64,000 bases of DNA from an uncultured Pirellula sp. (GTDB taxonomy: Bacteria > Planctomycetota > Planctomycetia > Pirellulales > Pirellulaceae), in assembly GCA_903892355.1 (NCBI GenBank), contig CAITIE010000059.1:1-64000 (forward strand), given 5' to 3'. The notes beneath the pieces were generated by a model. The model was given only the letters and a program-made list of their open reading frames with translations. It was not told the DNA's origin and made no database searches. A program made the position numbers and the translations under genes. Shown here piece by piece: positions 8,995-18,220 of this stretch; the first letter of the stretch is position 1; each line of letters opens with the position of its first letter.

Positions 8995-9603
8995 CTATTT
9001 GGGCCGTGAAAACTCGAACAAATCTTGGGTTCGGCACCAATATTCGCTTCCTAGTCTCGCAACTGTCTTGAGCCGCCGTGGGTCAGGATGCCCGTCCACT
9101 CCTAGCACCGCATCGTCGACGTGGATGGTGATCACTTCTCCGATCACCAGGTTCGGGGCGATCGGCCCGGTTCCGAACGATTTGATTTCCAGCAATCGGC
9201 ATTCGAGCGCAAAGGGCACTCCCAGCAACCGCGGAGGACGCACGTGGATAGACGGTACGGTTTCCATACCGATCAGTGCTACTTCGCTTTCCTCTGGGGG
9301 CAGCGATGCGCTCGATTGATTCACTTTCTCGGCGTGCTGTTCGGTAGACGCATTGATTACGAACTCTCGCGTAGCCTCGATATGGAGGAGTGTATCCTTC
9401 TTGGTTCCGTCCCGTTTCAGCGTGGGTGAAAAAACAACCACAGGCGGATTGGCGCCGAAGACGTTGAAGAAACTGAACGGGGCTAAATTCACAATCCCTG
9501 TTTTGGACATGGTCGTGACCCAAGCGATCGGACGGGGTGTCACCAGTCCCACCAGCATTTGGTAGACGTCGAGGACGGAACTCTGACTGACTTCGATCAA
9601 CAT
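8995..9603 (-). CDS. Flavin reductase-like (FMN-binding split barrel) protein
   Basis: About 202 residues with the flavin-reductase-like pattern: LVGLVTPRPIAWVTT (about 18-32), NLAPFSFFNVFGANPP (FMN phosphate region), and TREFVINA followed by an acidic segment, ending EYWCRTQDLFEFSRPK. These proteins bind FMN and either reduce free flavin or act as small oxidoreductases. The gene is last in the homogentisate operon. Its ATG at 9603 overlaps the hmgA stop by one base (TGATG), so it is translationally coupled; a GTG at 9606 is an alternative. The coupling suggests it serves aromatic breakdown, but no step of the tyrosine route needs a flavin reductase, so its substrate is open. Confidence 0.8.
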   Translation of the reverse strand: MLIEVSQSSVLDVYQMLVGLVTPRPIAWVTTMSKTGIVNLAPFSFFNVFGANPPVVVFSPTLKRDGTKKDTLLHIEATREFVINASTEQHAEKVNQSSASLPPEESEVALIGMETVPSIHVRPPRLLGVPFALECRLLEIKSFGTGPIAPNLVIGEVITIHVDDAVLGVDGHPDPRRLKTVARLGSEYWCRTQDLFEFSRPK

Positions 9604-10790
9604 CACTCATCCAACCATGTAAAAGGGTATTGTGGATCGTCCAAGGTTACGGCATCCTCTGCCAACATGAGAGGACGAAATGTATCGACCATGACCGCCA
9701 GTTCGTCCGTCCGGGTCATGCTCTCGCTGGCTCGAATGGTACCTGGATGCGGTCCATGAGGAATACCGTGCGGATGTAACGTGATCGATCCGATCTCGAC
9801 ACCGCGGCGACTTCCAAAATGGCCACGCACATAGTAAAGAACTTCATCCGACTCCACATTGCTATGCGCATACGGAACCTTGATCGCTTTGGGATGCGTA
9901 TCGAGCATCCGCGGCGCAAAGGTACACACGACGAATCCACTCGCCTGAAAGGTCTGATGGATCGGTGGCGGTTGATGCACGGTGCCGGTGATGGGCTCAA
10001 AATCGTCTGCATTAAAGGTGAATGGATAGACCATTCCATCCCAACCTACCACATCAAACGGATGGTTCGCGAGTATGTACTTCACAGATCGCTCTCCATC
10101 CTTGATGATCAATTCCGTTTCCGACCGGGAATCGCCATCGAGTAACTCGGTCGGCCCGTGCAGATCGCGTTCACAAAAGGGTGCCCCTAGCCGAAACTGC
10201 CCATCGGGGTTCAGGTAACGCGGGGGAAAGCCCAAATCGCCATGCGATTCGACCACGAGCATGTCAGGCATCGTGTCAGGTTGGCTCGTTTCGGTTTCAA
10301 AGACCATTTCATACGTCGTGCATTTGGGAATGACGATGTAATCCATGGGCCGAAAGGGTAACACTCCGAACATCGTTCTCAGTTCACCTCGCCCACGATG
10401 CACAAAAATCAATTCATCGGATCGAGCATTTCGGTACAACGCCTGCTGCGCGAGCTTTGGCCGGCATCGGGAAAGCGTCACATCCGCATTAAAGAGCAGC
10501 GGAACACGTCCCGTCACCGGGTCACCGTGCGCCTGTATCTCTGCCGTCTTTAAATGGACATGACGGAGCGTCTGATCTTTGGCAACCCGAATGGATTGAG
10601 ACGGCAGTGCTTCGATATGCTTCACACGCGTCGGTGGGAATCGGTGGTAAACAATGCTGTACGCGCGACTAAACCCTTGGGTTGTAATCACCTCCTCGTA
10701 GTAAATCCCCTCGTTGCGATATCCTGGCGAGACCTCATGACGGGTATGGCGTTTGGGAGGAATTGATCCTAGTTTTTTGTAATATGGCAT
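9603..10790 (-). CDS. hmgA: Homogentisate 1,2-dioxygenase
   Basis: This enzyme opens the homogentisate ring to maleylacetoacetate with Fe(II) and O2, the third step of tyrosine breakdown. The protein is 395 residues, the short bacterial type. The cupin-like iron site is visible as HSNVESDE (about 309-316) and a His-rich stretch HPHGIPHGPH (339-348), with the conserved start MPYYKKLGSIPPKRH. I chose ATG 10790 because AGGTGG lies eight bases upstream; a GTG at 10802 in frame is inside that ribosome site. It follows the FAH-family gene by 23 bases and overlaps the flavin reductase. Neighbours hppD and FAH make the assignment firm. Confidence 0.88.
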   Translation of the reverse strand: MPYYKKLGSIPPKRHTRHEVSPGYRNEGIYYEEVITTQGFSRAYSIVYHRFPPTRVKHIEALPSQSIRVAKDQTLRHVHLKTAEIQAHGDPVTGRVPLLFNADVTLSRCRPKLAQQALYRNARSDELIFVHRGRGELRTMFGVLPFRPMDYIVIPKCTTYEMVFETETSQPDTMPDMLVVESHGDLGFPPRYLNPDGQFRLGAPFCERDLHGPTELLDGDSRSETELIIKDGERSVKYILANHPFDVVGWDGMVYPFTFNADDFEPITGTVHQPPPIHQTFQASGFVVCTFAPRMLDTHPKAIKVPYAHSNVESDEVLYYVRGHFGSRRGVEIGSITLHPHGIPHGPHPGTIRASESMTRTDELAVMVDTFRPLMLAEDAVTLDDPQYPFTWLDE

Positions 10791-10813
10791 TCTTAAATCC
10801 ACCTAACTTTCAT

Positions 10814-11545
10814 TCACTTAGGATCGCGGCCTTCGACCTTGACCGACGGTCGCTCGATGATTCGATTGGTCAATGTCCCCAACCGCTCCACCGATAATTC
10901 GATCACGTCTCCAGGCTTCAACCAACCCCCAACCATCTGCGGGGTCAATTCGAGGATACAACCTGTACCAACTGTACCCGAGCCAATCGCATCACCAGGC
11001 AGCAATCGCGTATCTCGACTCGCGTGAGAGAGCAACTGTGGCCATGTCCAGTACATCGAATCCGCATTCGCGTCCGAAACCAATTTGCCATTGATGCGGG
11101 CTTGCATCCTTAACTGCAATCGTCCATTCGAGTAGCAATCCTTGAGTTCATCCCAAGGGACCACTCTCGGCCCAAACGCGTTTGCGAAATCCTTGCCTTT
11201 GCTCGGCCCTAATCCCACCGCCATTTCTTGCCGCTGCAAGTCTCGCGCTGAAAAGTCGTTGTAAACCACGAATCCCTCGACGCACTCCATCGCCGAATCA
11301 TCCGCAGGCAAATCCTTGGCTTCCTTGCCGATGATCGCCGCAATCTCCAATTCGAAATCGAGCTCCATCGAACCTTGCGGCGCCCAGACCAGATCTCCAT
11401 CTCCTATCACCGACGCGGGATTCGAAAAGTAAAACACAGGGACTTGGTACCACGCATCTACCATCGGCAAACCGCGCTGCGCTCGGCACGTTTTGACATG
11501 CTGCTCAAACGCGTAAAAGTCTCGTATGCTGCGGATAGAAATCAT
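10814..11545 (-). CDS. Fumarylacetoacetate hydrolase-family protein
   Basis: The 243-residue protein has the FAH fold signatures: IRDFYAFEQHVKT, PVFYFSNPASVIG, the metal-ligand stretch ELDFELEIAAIIG (acidic residues about 61-67), VYNDFSARDLQRQE, GPSKGKDFANAFGP, and GDAIGSGTVGTGC. In the tyrosine route the family member cleaves fumarylacetoacetate to fumarate and acetoacetate, which fits its place between hppD and hmgA. It is shorter than the 320-420 residue fumarylacetoacetases because it lacks most of the N-terminal domain. The gap to hppD is 45 bases. A different beta-diketone or a pyruvate-type substrate cannot be excluded from sequence alone. Confidence 0.85.
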   Translation of the reverse strand: MISIRSIRDFYAFEQHVKTCRAQRGLPMVDAWYQVPVFYFSNPASVIGDGDLVWAPQGSMELDFELEIAAIIGKEAKDLPADDSAMECVEGFVVYNDFSARDLQRQEMAVGLGPSKGKDFANAFGPRVVPWDELKDCYSNGRLQLRMQARINGKLVSDANADSMYWTWPQLLSHASRDTRLLPGDAIGSGTVGTGCILELTPQMVGGWLKPGDVIELSVERLGTLTNRIIERPSVKVEGRDPK

Positions 11546-11590
11546 AAAATTCGCCCGTATACCTTGGTTCGTAATGCTCCCGTATGACTC

Positions 11591-12700
11591 TTAAAGCGTT
11601 CCTCGGATCTCTTGCTCCCGCTCGATAGCCTCGAACAGCGCCTTGAAATTCCCCTTACCGAAACTCTTGGCACCTTCCCGCTGGATGATCTCAAAGAAAA
11701 GGGTAGGACGATCTTGGACTGGTTTGGTAAAGATCTGCAGCATGTACCCTTCGTCGTCGCGATCGACCAAGATCCCTAGCTCGGCCAACTCGTCGATGTC
11801 CTCCTTGATGTCGCCGACTCGATCGCGAAGGCTGTCGTAATACGTGCGAGGGACCCGCAGGAACGATACGTCGTTCGCAATCAATGCACGAACCGTCTTG
11901 ATGATGTCATTGGTGGCCATCGCAATGTGCTGGACACCGGCACCCCCATAAAAATCGATGTATTCCTCGATTTGGCTGCGCCGCTTGCCATGCGCTGGCT
12001 CATTGATCGGAAACTTGATCTTACCGCGTCCGCTCTGGACCACTTTCGACATAAGTGCCGAGTATTCCGTAGAGATGTCTTGGTCGTCGAAGGAAACGAG
12101 TTGCTCAAAGCCGAGCACCTTGCGGTAGAAATTCACCCACTCGTTCATCTTTCCTTCTTCGACATTTCCGACGATATGATCAATCGCAAGCAATCCGGTG
12201 GGGTGGTAGGTCGCTGGATTATAGCGCGATGGATCGATCGGATCAAAACCGGGCGAAAATGCTCCGTGGTATCGGTCGCGGTTCACAAACGTATGCGTCG
12301 TGTCTCCATACGCCCGGATGGTGGCGTACTCGTACACGCCGAAATCGTCTTTTTCTTCGCGAGGGCCGATCACTCCTACAGCCCCCCGTTCTACAGCGAG
12401 ATTGTACGCGCGCCGCACATCATCCACTTGCAATGCGATATCCGATACCCCGTCACCATGCAGAACCAATCGAGAGGCATCGGGGTGATTAGCGCGAAGC
12501 GGCGAAACGAGGACAAACGTGATCCCCCCCTGACGCACGACATAGCCCGCTTCATGCTTGACTTTGGTCTCTAAACCCGCATAAGCCACGACGTCGAAGC
12601 CATAGGCATTGCGGTAGAAATAAGCCGACTGCCGCGCGTTGCCTACAAAGAATCGCACGTGATCGATTTTACGAAGCGGCATCTCGTCGATTTGAGTCAT
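11591..12700 (-). CDS. hppD: 4-hydroxyphenylpyruvate dioxygenase
   Basis: It converts 4-hydroxyphenylpyruvate to homogentisate, using Fe(II) and O2. The 369-residue protein has two vicinal-oxygen-chelate domains. The three iron ligands are seen as His in IDHIVGN, His in GVQHIAMATNDI and Glu in LFFEIIQR near the C-terminus. The Gly-rich end AKSFGKGNFKALFEAIE is typical of the family. The ATG overlaps the upstream stop by four bases (ATGA), and GGAG lies eight bases before it inside the upstream gene. So it is cotranscribed with the PVC dehydrogenase/cytochrome gene and feeds homogentisate to hmgA downstream. Confidence 0.95.
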   Translation of the reverse strand: MTQIDEMPLRKIDHVRFFVGNARQSAYFYRNAYGFDVVAYAGLETKVKHEAGYVVRQGGITFVLVSPLRANHPDASRLVLHGDGVSDIALQVDDVRRAYNLAVERGAVGVIGPREEKDDFGVYEYATIRAYGDTTHTFVNRDRYHGAFSPGFDPIDPSRYNPATYHPTGLLAIDHIVGNVEEGKMNEWVNFYRKVLGFEQLVSFDDQDISTEYSALMSKVVQSGRGKIKFPINEPAHGKRRSQIEEYIDFYGGAGVQHIAMATNDIIKTVRALIANDVSFLRVPRTYYDSLRDRVGDIKEDIDELAELGILVDRDDEGYMLQIFTKPVQDRPTLFFEIIQREGAKSFGKGNFKALFEAIEREQEIRGTL

Positions 12701-15700
12701 TTGGCGTTCTCCAAAAAGGCTAACAGATCTGCGAATTCCTGGCGCGACAACTGCTGATCCAATCCCGCAGGCATGATCGAAACTTCACTCGGCCCACTCT
12801 GTTCGATGTCCTCCCGCATCACAGCCACCCGTCGATCTGCGGCCACCTGTAGGATGATCGATTGAGGACTCTCATCAACCACGAGGCCATTGATGATTTC
12901 ACCATCATTCATGCGGAGTTTTGTGCTGCGATAACTTTGTTCCAACCGGGCACTCGGAAAAACGATTGCTTCTACCAAATCGCGGCGTGTTCGGGAGCGT
13001 CCGATTTGACTCAAAACCGGTCCGATTTCTCCACCCACATAACCGATACGATGACAAGCACTACACGCAGCCTTGTCCGATCGAAAAACATGGTAGCCTC
13101 GGGTGGCATCCCCAACGGGTAGCTCCTTGAGCCATCCATCCACGGCTTTCGCGATCTCACCCGATGGTTGCTGCAACTGCGTTAGCGTTTGACGCCATTG
13201 ATCGACAGCCTCTTTACTTCGGGATTTCAGCATACCCAGCACTCGATCGATGTTGAGCGATTTAGCCCCACCCACGCTGGGAAGCGATTCAAGCATCTTG
13301 CGATCGATCTCGGGAACGTTGATCCGAAGCAATCCATCGATCACGATCGGTAACTCGAGCGGCCCGAAACCCGATAGCCCTTCCACGAGCCGTCCGGCTG
13401 CCTCGCGATCGTCCAATTTCACACGCTGCAACGTTGCCAAAGCCAGTTTTCGATCGTCAGGTTTCCCTTGGATACAGGCGTTCACCAAAGCAATCTCTCG
13501 ATCTTTCGGAATCGCACCCCCGAGGGGCATACTGCGTGACCAGACGAGCCATGCTCCAGGTTCGTGAACATCTCCAGCCGCAATCTTCCGCTGAATCGAT
13601 GGAGCGATCAGGTTCGCTTGCTCACCAAACTGCAACTGGTGCAGGACCTCCGCCAATCCCTGGTCGCTCTGACTTCCTTCGATCCATGACGCCAACGGCG
13701 TTACCCATGCGGCTGGAAGCGGCCGATCGGCTACCCCTCTCAGGGTCTGCAACACGCATTCCCGTTGGGCCGGCGACCATTCTTGGGATCGTTCCAGCCA
13801 TGACTGGACCAATTGCTGCACCGACGCTTGGTCGCTCCAACGCGACAGGATCGGGGCCAACGTTTGGACTTCGGATTCGCTACCGTGAGCAAACCTTTCC
13901 TCGAGCCACGAAAGGACGATATTGCTCCACGATGGATGTTGCTGCAGGATCTCGAGACCCACCGCTGCGGCTCGTTCATCATCGCTCGATGCCAAGTGGC
14001 AGATCGCAGCCGCATCCTCTTCACGCAACGCATTGCGCTGTTCCAAAGCGATCGCGCACGCCGCGCTCGATGCTGGATCAGTCATCAACTTCTTGCGAAC
14101 CACCTCGAACTCGTCCCCGTCGATCATCGCCAAAATCACCGCATGCTGCATCGATCGATCCGATTTGTAACGCGAGAGCACTTGCAGCAGATCGAGATAG
14201 TCTCCTGAGTCGCCGTCTACTTTTCCTTGCATCCCCAATCGCCCAATGCATTCCGCGGCTAAACGCGCCGTGCGAGCATCTCTGTCATCCAAATGCCCGT
14301 AGTGATACAGGCACGAACTCACGGCATCTCGGGAACCTTCGTGACGGTACAACGAGATCAAATTCAACGCAGCGATGCGCACATCGGCAGACTTGCTTTC
14401 GAGCAAGCGATCGATCTGCAGCCAAACTTCCTCGTTCTTCGGTTCCTCGATCAATACCTTTGCAAGTTCATCGATCGAACGACTAGGAGCAAGACCTCTC
14501 GTTAGAACATCGGTAACTGGTGGCCAGCGAACCGAATCGTCGCGGCGATCCGAGGTCGCTCCTCGCAACCGGTAAATGCCTCCGAGAGCTACCCGTTGAT
14601 CGGTAGCTGAACTGGGGCAACACAAGTCGTACCAACCTCCTGTGTCCAACACGATCAGCGAACCATCGCGATCCAAAAGGACATCGACAGGATGAAAATC
14701 GATCCGAGGTGAACTGATCAAGTCCATCGAATCCGAACGGTAGCCTGCTGATTCCGGGCTTGTGTGGAGCGGATGGATTGAAATCTTATGGAGATTGAAT
14801 TGGGCCGCTGCCAGATACCCGGAAACTTGCACTCCAGCGTGTGTTTCCAATTGCGATGCGAGGTTTGGGGCGATCCCTTTCAAGTGCAACAGCCCCGAGG
14901 GCGCCGCCGGTCCGAGCTCCACCAAGGGTTCCATCAAGGGACCTGTTTTGGCATGGCCATCGAGTACCTTGTGCGGTTTCCCAAATACCGCTCCGTACAT
15001 GGCATGACCAATCCCATCGCGAAACTTATGCCGCGGGTGATGGAGAAACGTAGCGCAGAAAAACCGCTCGCCATTTGGGTGCCATGCAACGTCCACGAGG
15101 TTGTCCATGCCACCGGTCATCACCGGTTCGATCGGCCCACCTTTGGGATGACGCCGATAAAGATGCGATGCGCTGCTGACGAAACGACCACCACTTAACA
15201 CTTCATGCGACTGCTCGGCAAACGCACTTTTGGACCAATAGATCCATCCGTCAGGACCCAGCCACGGGCCATGCAAATCGTTCGCGCATCCGGTCAGTGT
15301 CGTTCCATCGAACCAAACCTCTCGATCCTCGCAGACTCCATCGCCATCTTTATCGATCAATCGCCAGATTTGAGGTGGCGCAGCGACCAAAATGTCGTTT
15401 CCCAAACATAGGACACCCTCGGGAAACCCCAAGGACTCCGCGACGACTTGTCGGGTATCAAACACACCATTGCGATCCTTGTCGGAAAGTCGCACGATTC
15501 GATGGGGCCGCGAGACCAACTGCTGCTGAACGGTCTCTTTTTTTTCTAGGTTCCAGACAGATTCGGCAACCACCAAATCGCCGTTCGCGTCCCACGTGGC
15601 CACGATCGGCCACTGGCATAGCACCGAATCAGCCGCCAATTCCATCTCGCATAGAGCCGGCACAACAAATGGCATCCCATCGATCGAGATCGACTTGGTC

Positions 15701-15882
15701 TTTTCAACAGGCCCCGCAAGAATAGGCCCAGCAGGAATAGGCCCAGCAGGATCAACAACCGCTGGAGACGTAGGCTCGGCCGAAATACCCGCCGACAAAA
15801 ACGAATTCCCTAACAACTGGAACGCCAGGACCACGATCCAGAGCGACATGATCCAAAGAGAATGGATAGAACGAAACAGCAT
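12697..15882 (-). CDS. PVC-type membrane-bound dehydrogenase / HEAT / c-type haem protein
   Basis: This is a large secreted protein of the PVC superfamily type. The order is signal peptide (1-35), then a six-bladed-propeller dehydrogenase-like domain (about 60-420; FPEGVLCLGNDILVAAPPQIWRL, in pieces, and DKDGDGVCEDRE), then a HEAT-repeat middle, then a C-terminal cytochrome c domain with CSACH and its distal part GPVLSQIGRSRTRRDLVEAI. It probably oxidises a sugar or alcohol in the periplasm and passes electrons to its haem. I chose ATG 15882 because it starts directly before the signal peptide. Pro/Ala/Gly repeats follow the signal (15706-15750). Coupling to hppD by ATGA overlap is unexpected for this family. 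Confidence 0.85.
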   Translation of the reverse strand: MLFRSIHSLWIMSLWIVVLAFQLLGNSFLSAGISAEPTSPAVVDPAGPIPAGPILAGPVEKTKSISIDGMPFVVPALCEMELAADSVLCQWPIVATWDANGDLVVAESVWNLEKKETVQQQLVSRPHRIVRLSDKDRNGVFDTRQVVAESLGFPEGVLCLGNDILVAAPPQIWRLIDKDGDGVCEDREVWFDGTTLTGCANDLHGPWLGPDGWIYWSKSAFAEQSHEVLSGGRFVSSASHLYRRHPKGGPIEPVMTGGMDNLVDVAWHPNGERFFCATFLHHPRHKFRDGIGHAMYGAVFGKPHKVLDGHAKTGPLMEPLVELGPAAPSGLLHLKGIAPNLASQLETHAGVQVSGYLAAAQFNLHKISIHPLHTSPESAGYRSDSMDLISSPRIDFHPVDVLLDRDGSLIVLDTGGWYDLCCPSSATDQRVALGGIYRLRGATSDRRDDSVRWPPVTDVLTRGLAPSRSIDELAKVLIEEPKNEEVWLQIDRLLESKSADVRIAALNLISLYRHEGSRDAVSSCLYHYGHLDDRDARTARLAAECIGRLGMQGKVDGDSGDYLDLLQVLSRYKSDRSMQHAVILAMIDGDEFEVVRKKLMTDPASSAACAIALEQRNALREEDAAAICHLASSDDERAAAVGLEILQQHPSWSNIVLSWLEERFAHGSESEVQTLAPILSRWSDQASVQQLVQSWLERSQEWSPAQRECVLQTLRGVADRPLPAAWVTPLASWIEGSQSDQGLAEVLHQLQFGEQANLIAPSIQRKIAAGDVHEPGAWLVWSRSMPLGGAIPKDREIALVNACIQGKPDDRKLALATLQRVKLDDREAAGRLVEGLSGFGPLELPIVIDGLLRINVPEIDRKMLESLPSVGGAKSLNIDRVLGMLKSRSKEAVDQWRQTLTQLQQPSGEIAKAVDGWLKELPVGDATRGYHVFRSDKAACSACHRIGYVGGEIGPVLSQIGRSRTRRDLVEAIVFPSARLEQSYRSTKLRMNDGEIINGLVVDESPQSIILQVAADRRVAVMREDIEQSGPSEVSIMPAGLDQQLSRQEFADLLAFLENAK
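15706..15750 (-). repeat. 15-bp tandem repeat (2 exact copies plus 1 degenerate)
   Basis: AATAGGCCCAGCAGG is repeated exactly at 15721 and 15736, with a degenerate copy just before at 15706. On the coding (minus) strand it gives PAGPI/LAGP-type pentapeptides after the signal peptide of the PVC dehydrogenase protein, probably a flexible spacer. Confidence 0.85.
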
Positions 15883-15973
15883 GGGATAAACTTTCGTGCG
15901 CGACGATGGTAGGTCTTTGAATCCGCCGATGCACCACCGAGCCGCGATCGGTCTCGAACCGATGATCACCAGA

Positions 15974-16462
15974 TTAATGATCCATCAAATCCCCTTCGGT
16001 CAGCATCCGAAATCCTTTTCGGGCGAGCATCTCCAAAGCGGCCTCGGTATTGTCCACCATGATGGCAATACCAGGTTCCGAATTGGGATGAATCAACAAC
16101 GGATATGCCTGAACAATGTTGATTTCCGCTTGCAGCAAGGCGGTGCAGATCTGCAAGAGAGGCTGCCCGCTTTGCGGAAGCTCAACGCCGATCAAATCGC
16201 TCTCGATGATTGCCAGTCCAGCCCTCTCCAGGATTTCGCGACCTCGCTCAGCATGGCTGACGACGAATCGGACAAAAGCGCATTCGGCGGAATCGTTGAT
16301 TGAAAATGCCGCGATGCGGATGCCGGAAACCTCGAACCGTCGCACGACTTCTAGGAGTTGCCCGACGCGGTTTTCCAGAAACACGGTGAACTGTCGCAAC
16401 GTCGGGTAGTCACGCCCTCGCATCGTCTCAAACGAGGTATTCGATCCCTCACCCGTACTCAT
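15974..16462 (-). CDS. Tandem ACT-domain protein
   Basis: The protein carries two ACT-type regulatory domains, which bind amino acids in many metabolic enzymes. The first is LRQFTVFLENRVGQLLEVVRRFEVSGIRI, followed by a predicted beta-alpha-beta unit; the second is VELPQSGQPLLQICTALLQAEINI ... GIAIMVDNTEAALEML, both quoted in pieces. No catalytic domain is attached. I chose ATG 16462; a GTG at 16501 and an ATG at 16423 are alternatives. It lies 91 bases upstream of the PVC dehydrogenase gene and the tyrosine operon in the same direction. An amino-acid sensing role there, perhaps for tyrosine, is only an inference. Confidence 0.7.
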   Translation of the reverse strand: MSTGEGSNTSFETMRGRDYPTLRQFTVFLENRVGQLLEVVRRFEVSGIRIAAFSINDSAECAFVRFVVSHAERGREILERAGLAIIESDLIGVELPQSGQPLLQICTALLQAEINIVQAYPLLIHPNSEPGIAIMVDNTEAALEMLARKGFRMLTEGDLMDH

Positions 16463-16549
16463 ATCTCGGAAACTTTCCAACTTCAAAGGCCCATCGAACA
16501 CACGGTGGCGCGACCCACCTGAATCAGATTCGCCATTTTAGCATAAGTG

Positions 16550-17917
16550 CTAACCGTTTGGCGAACGGTTTGGCAACTTGCTCGCAGGGAGGAGCACCGA
16601 AAGAGCCTTCCACGTCCTATCGATCGCTCCTCGGTGTTCCGAGGTCACCTGCCGAGCCTTGGCAGCAATTTCCTTACGTTCCGAGGGGTGCTCGACCATT
16701 TGCCGAACCCATGTCTCGAGGGAGGGAGGCTCTGCCAACTGCACCGCAGCGCCCCCTTCGAGGAGCAATTGGACGACATCCGCAAAATTTCGAGTATTGG
16801 GACCAAACGAAGTCGCGACCCCATACGCGCATGGTTCGATCATGTTCTGCCCCCCGCGGGAACCGAAGCTACCACCCACAAATCCGATGTCGGCCAGCCC
16901 CCACCACCAGCGTAGCTCTCCAACGCTATCGGCCAAAAAGATTTTCCAATCTTCATCCTTCCATGCATCGCTCGAGACATCCCCCTTCGCTTTCAAGGAC
17001 ATCTCGCTGCGACGCAACCACGGGAGTTTCGTCCCCGCCACCTCGTTGGCAACTTCGTCAAAACGCTCCGCATGCCTTGGGACAAGAATCAATTTCAAAT
17101 GGGGGTACTGAGAACTCAATCGTCGATACGCATTCAAACAAAGTTGCTCCTCGGGGGATTGCGTACTACCGCAGAGCCACACCAAATTCTCGGGACGTAA
17201 TTTCAATTCCTCGCGCCGACGCAGGACCTCGGGATCCTCCCGATCACCTGTGGCTCCGTCGAATTTCGTATTCCCCGTCTCCACGACGCGTGTTGGATCG
17301 CATCCGAGTTGGATGAAACGCTCACGATATGTTGCGCTCTGGGCTCCGACCCAGCGGAGTTGCCGGAGAACGGGTTGGATAAGCCATCGGACTCGCTGAT
17401 AACCCGACAGGGAGCGACTGCTGAGCCGGGCGTTGACCACCACCACGGGAATGTCTTTGGCCGATGCCGCTGAAATCCAATTCGGCCACAGCTCCAGTTC
17501 CGCCAAAACAATCAAGCTTGGCGAGATCCTCTGGATCGCTGTTCGGATGGCCCAAGTGAAATCGAGGGGTGCAAAACTGACACAGTGCCGCACATACATC
17601 TTCTTAGCCAACTCATACCCGCTGTCAGTGGATGTCGTAACCACCAAGGTAACGTCGGGACGTTCCCTTTCGAAGGTTTCAATCAATGGCCGGACGACTT
17701 GGAGTTCCCCAACGCTGACCGCATGAAACCAAACCACAGGCTTCTCATGAATCACGGCTGGGACGATGTCCCTCGCACGCGATGGAACCTCGACCATCCC
17801 CAAAAGCTTCGCCCCCCAACCGCGTCGATACCTCCCTTGCGTCACGCGTCGCCACAGGATCCACGGGGAGACCGCGACCAGGAGAAACGCGTAGATCAAA
17901 TTCAACAGGATGGACAT
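16550..17917 (-). CDS. waaA: 3-deoxy-D-manno-octulosonic acid (Kdo) transferase
   Basis: WaaA adds Kdo to lipid IVA at the inner membrane, the first step of the LPS core. The 455-residue protein has an N-terminal anchor (about 2-22), then the acceptor-side motif HAVSVGE with the likely catalytic Glu71, then LAELELWPNW. The C-terminal GT-B half has GSTQSPEEQ, LVPRHAERFDEV and the nucleotide-sugar segment GGSFGSRGGQNMIEPCAYG. Length is a little above the usual 420-430. It stands alone, with a 300-base gap upstream. Its presence implies that this organism makes a Kdo-containing lipid A, in line with a Gram-negative type of envelope in planctomycetes. Confidence 0.93.
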   Translation of the reverse strand: MSILLNLIYAFLLVAVSPWILWRRVTQGRYRRGWGAKLLGMVEVPSRARDIVPAVIHEKPVVWFHAVSVGELQVVRPLIETFERERPDVTLVVTTSTDSGYELAKKMYVRHCVSFAPLDFTWAIRTAIQRISPSLIVLAELELWPNWISAASAKDIPVVVVNARLSSRSLSGYQRVRWLIQPVLRQLRWVGAQSATYRERFIQLGCDPTRVVETGNTKFDGATGDREDPEVLRRREELKLRPENLVWLCGSTQSPEEQLCLNAYRRLSSQYPHLKLILVPRHAERFDEVANEVAGTKLPWLRRSEMSLKAKGDVSSDAWKDEDWKIFLADSVGELRWWWGLADIGFVGGSFGSRGGQNMIEPCAYGVATSFGPNTRNFADVVQLLLEGGAAVQLAEPPSLETWVRQMVEHPSERKEIAAKARQVTSEHRGAIDRTWKALSVLLPASKLPNRSPNG

Positions 17918-18220
17918 GACTTAGGATTGATGGTGAGAATACGGTCCTCTCGACCGATCGTTTGGAAACGCGGGTTTTGAAACGCGGCGTAGAAAAGTGG
18001 CGTTACTCCACCTTTTCCTCGAACGCGGATTGTAAACTTTCCCTTGAGAAAAACTGCAGGGGATATTGCAATCAAAGCATGATCAAGTCGCGATATTGCC
18101 AAATATCGAATGATTGTTGACTCGCAAACGATATGCCAACGTAAACGACTTTGGCGCTAGCCGTCGGTGTCTCTCGAGGCGTTCAACCCGCGGCAACAGA
18201 AAACAGCCCACAGGAAGCCA
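17918..18220. other. Intergenic region between rtcB end and waaA start
   Basis: This 303-base stretch should hold the waaA promoter and the end of the rtcB transcript. A fragment GGCGCTAGCC-GTCGGTGTCTC near 18151-18175 resembles GCTAGC-containing palindromic intergenic elements but has no clear second arm here. No gene or RNA was recognised. Confidence 0.35.

Noticed and set aside
13434..14486. Plus-strand 350-codon open frame
   Set aside because: It is antisense to the PVC dehydrogenase/HEAT gene, is rich in Arg/Pro/Ser with no domain, and is explained by the codon bias of the real gene.
16558..17316. Plus-strand 252-codon open frame
   Set aside because: It is the shadow of waaA, with random-looking composition and no start signal.
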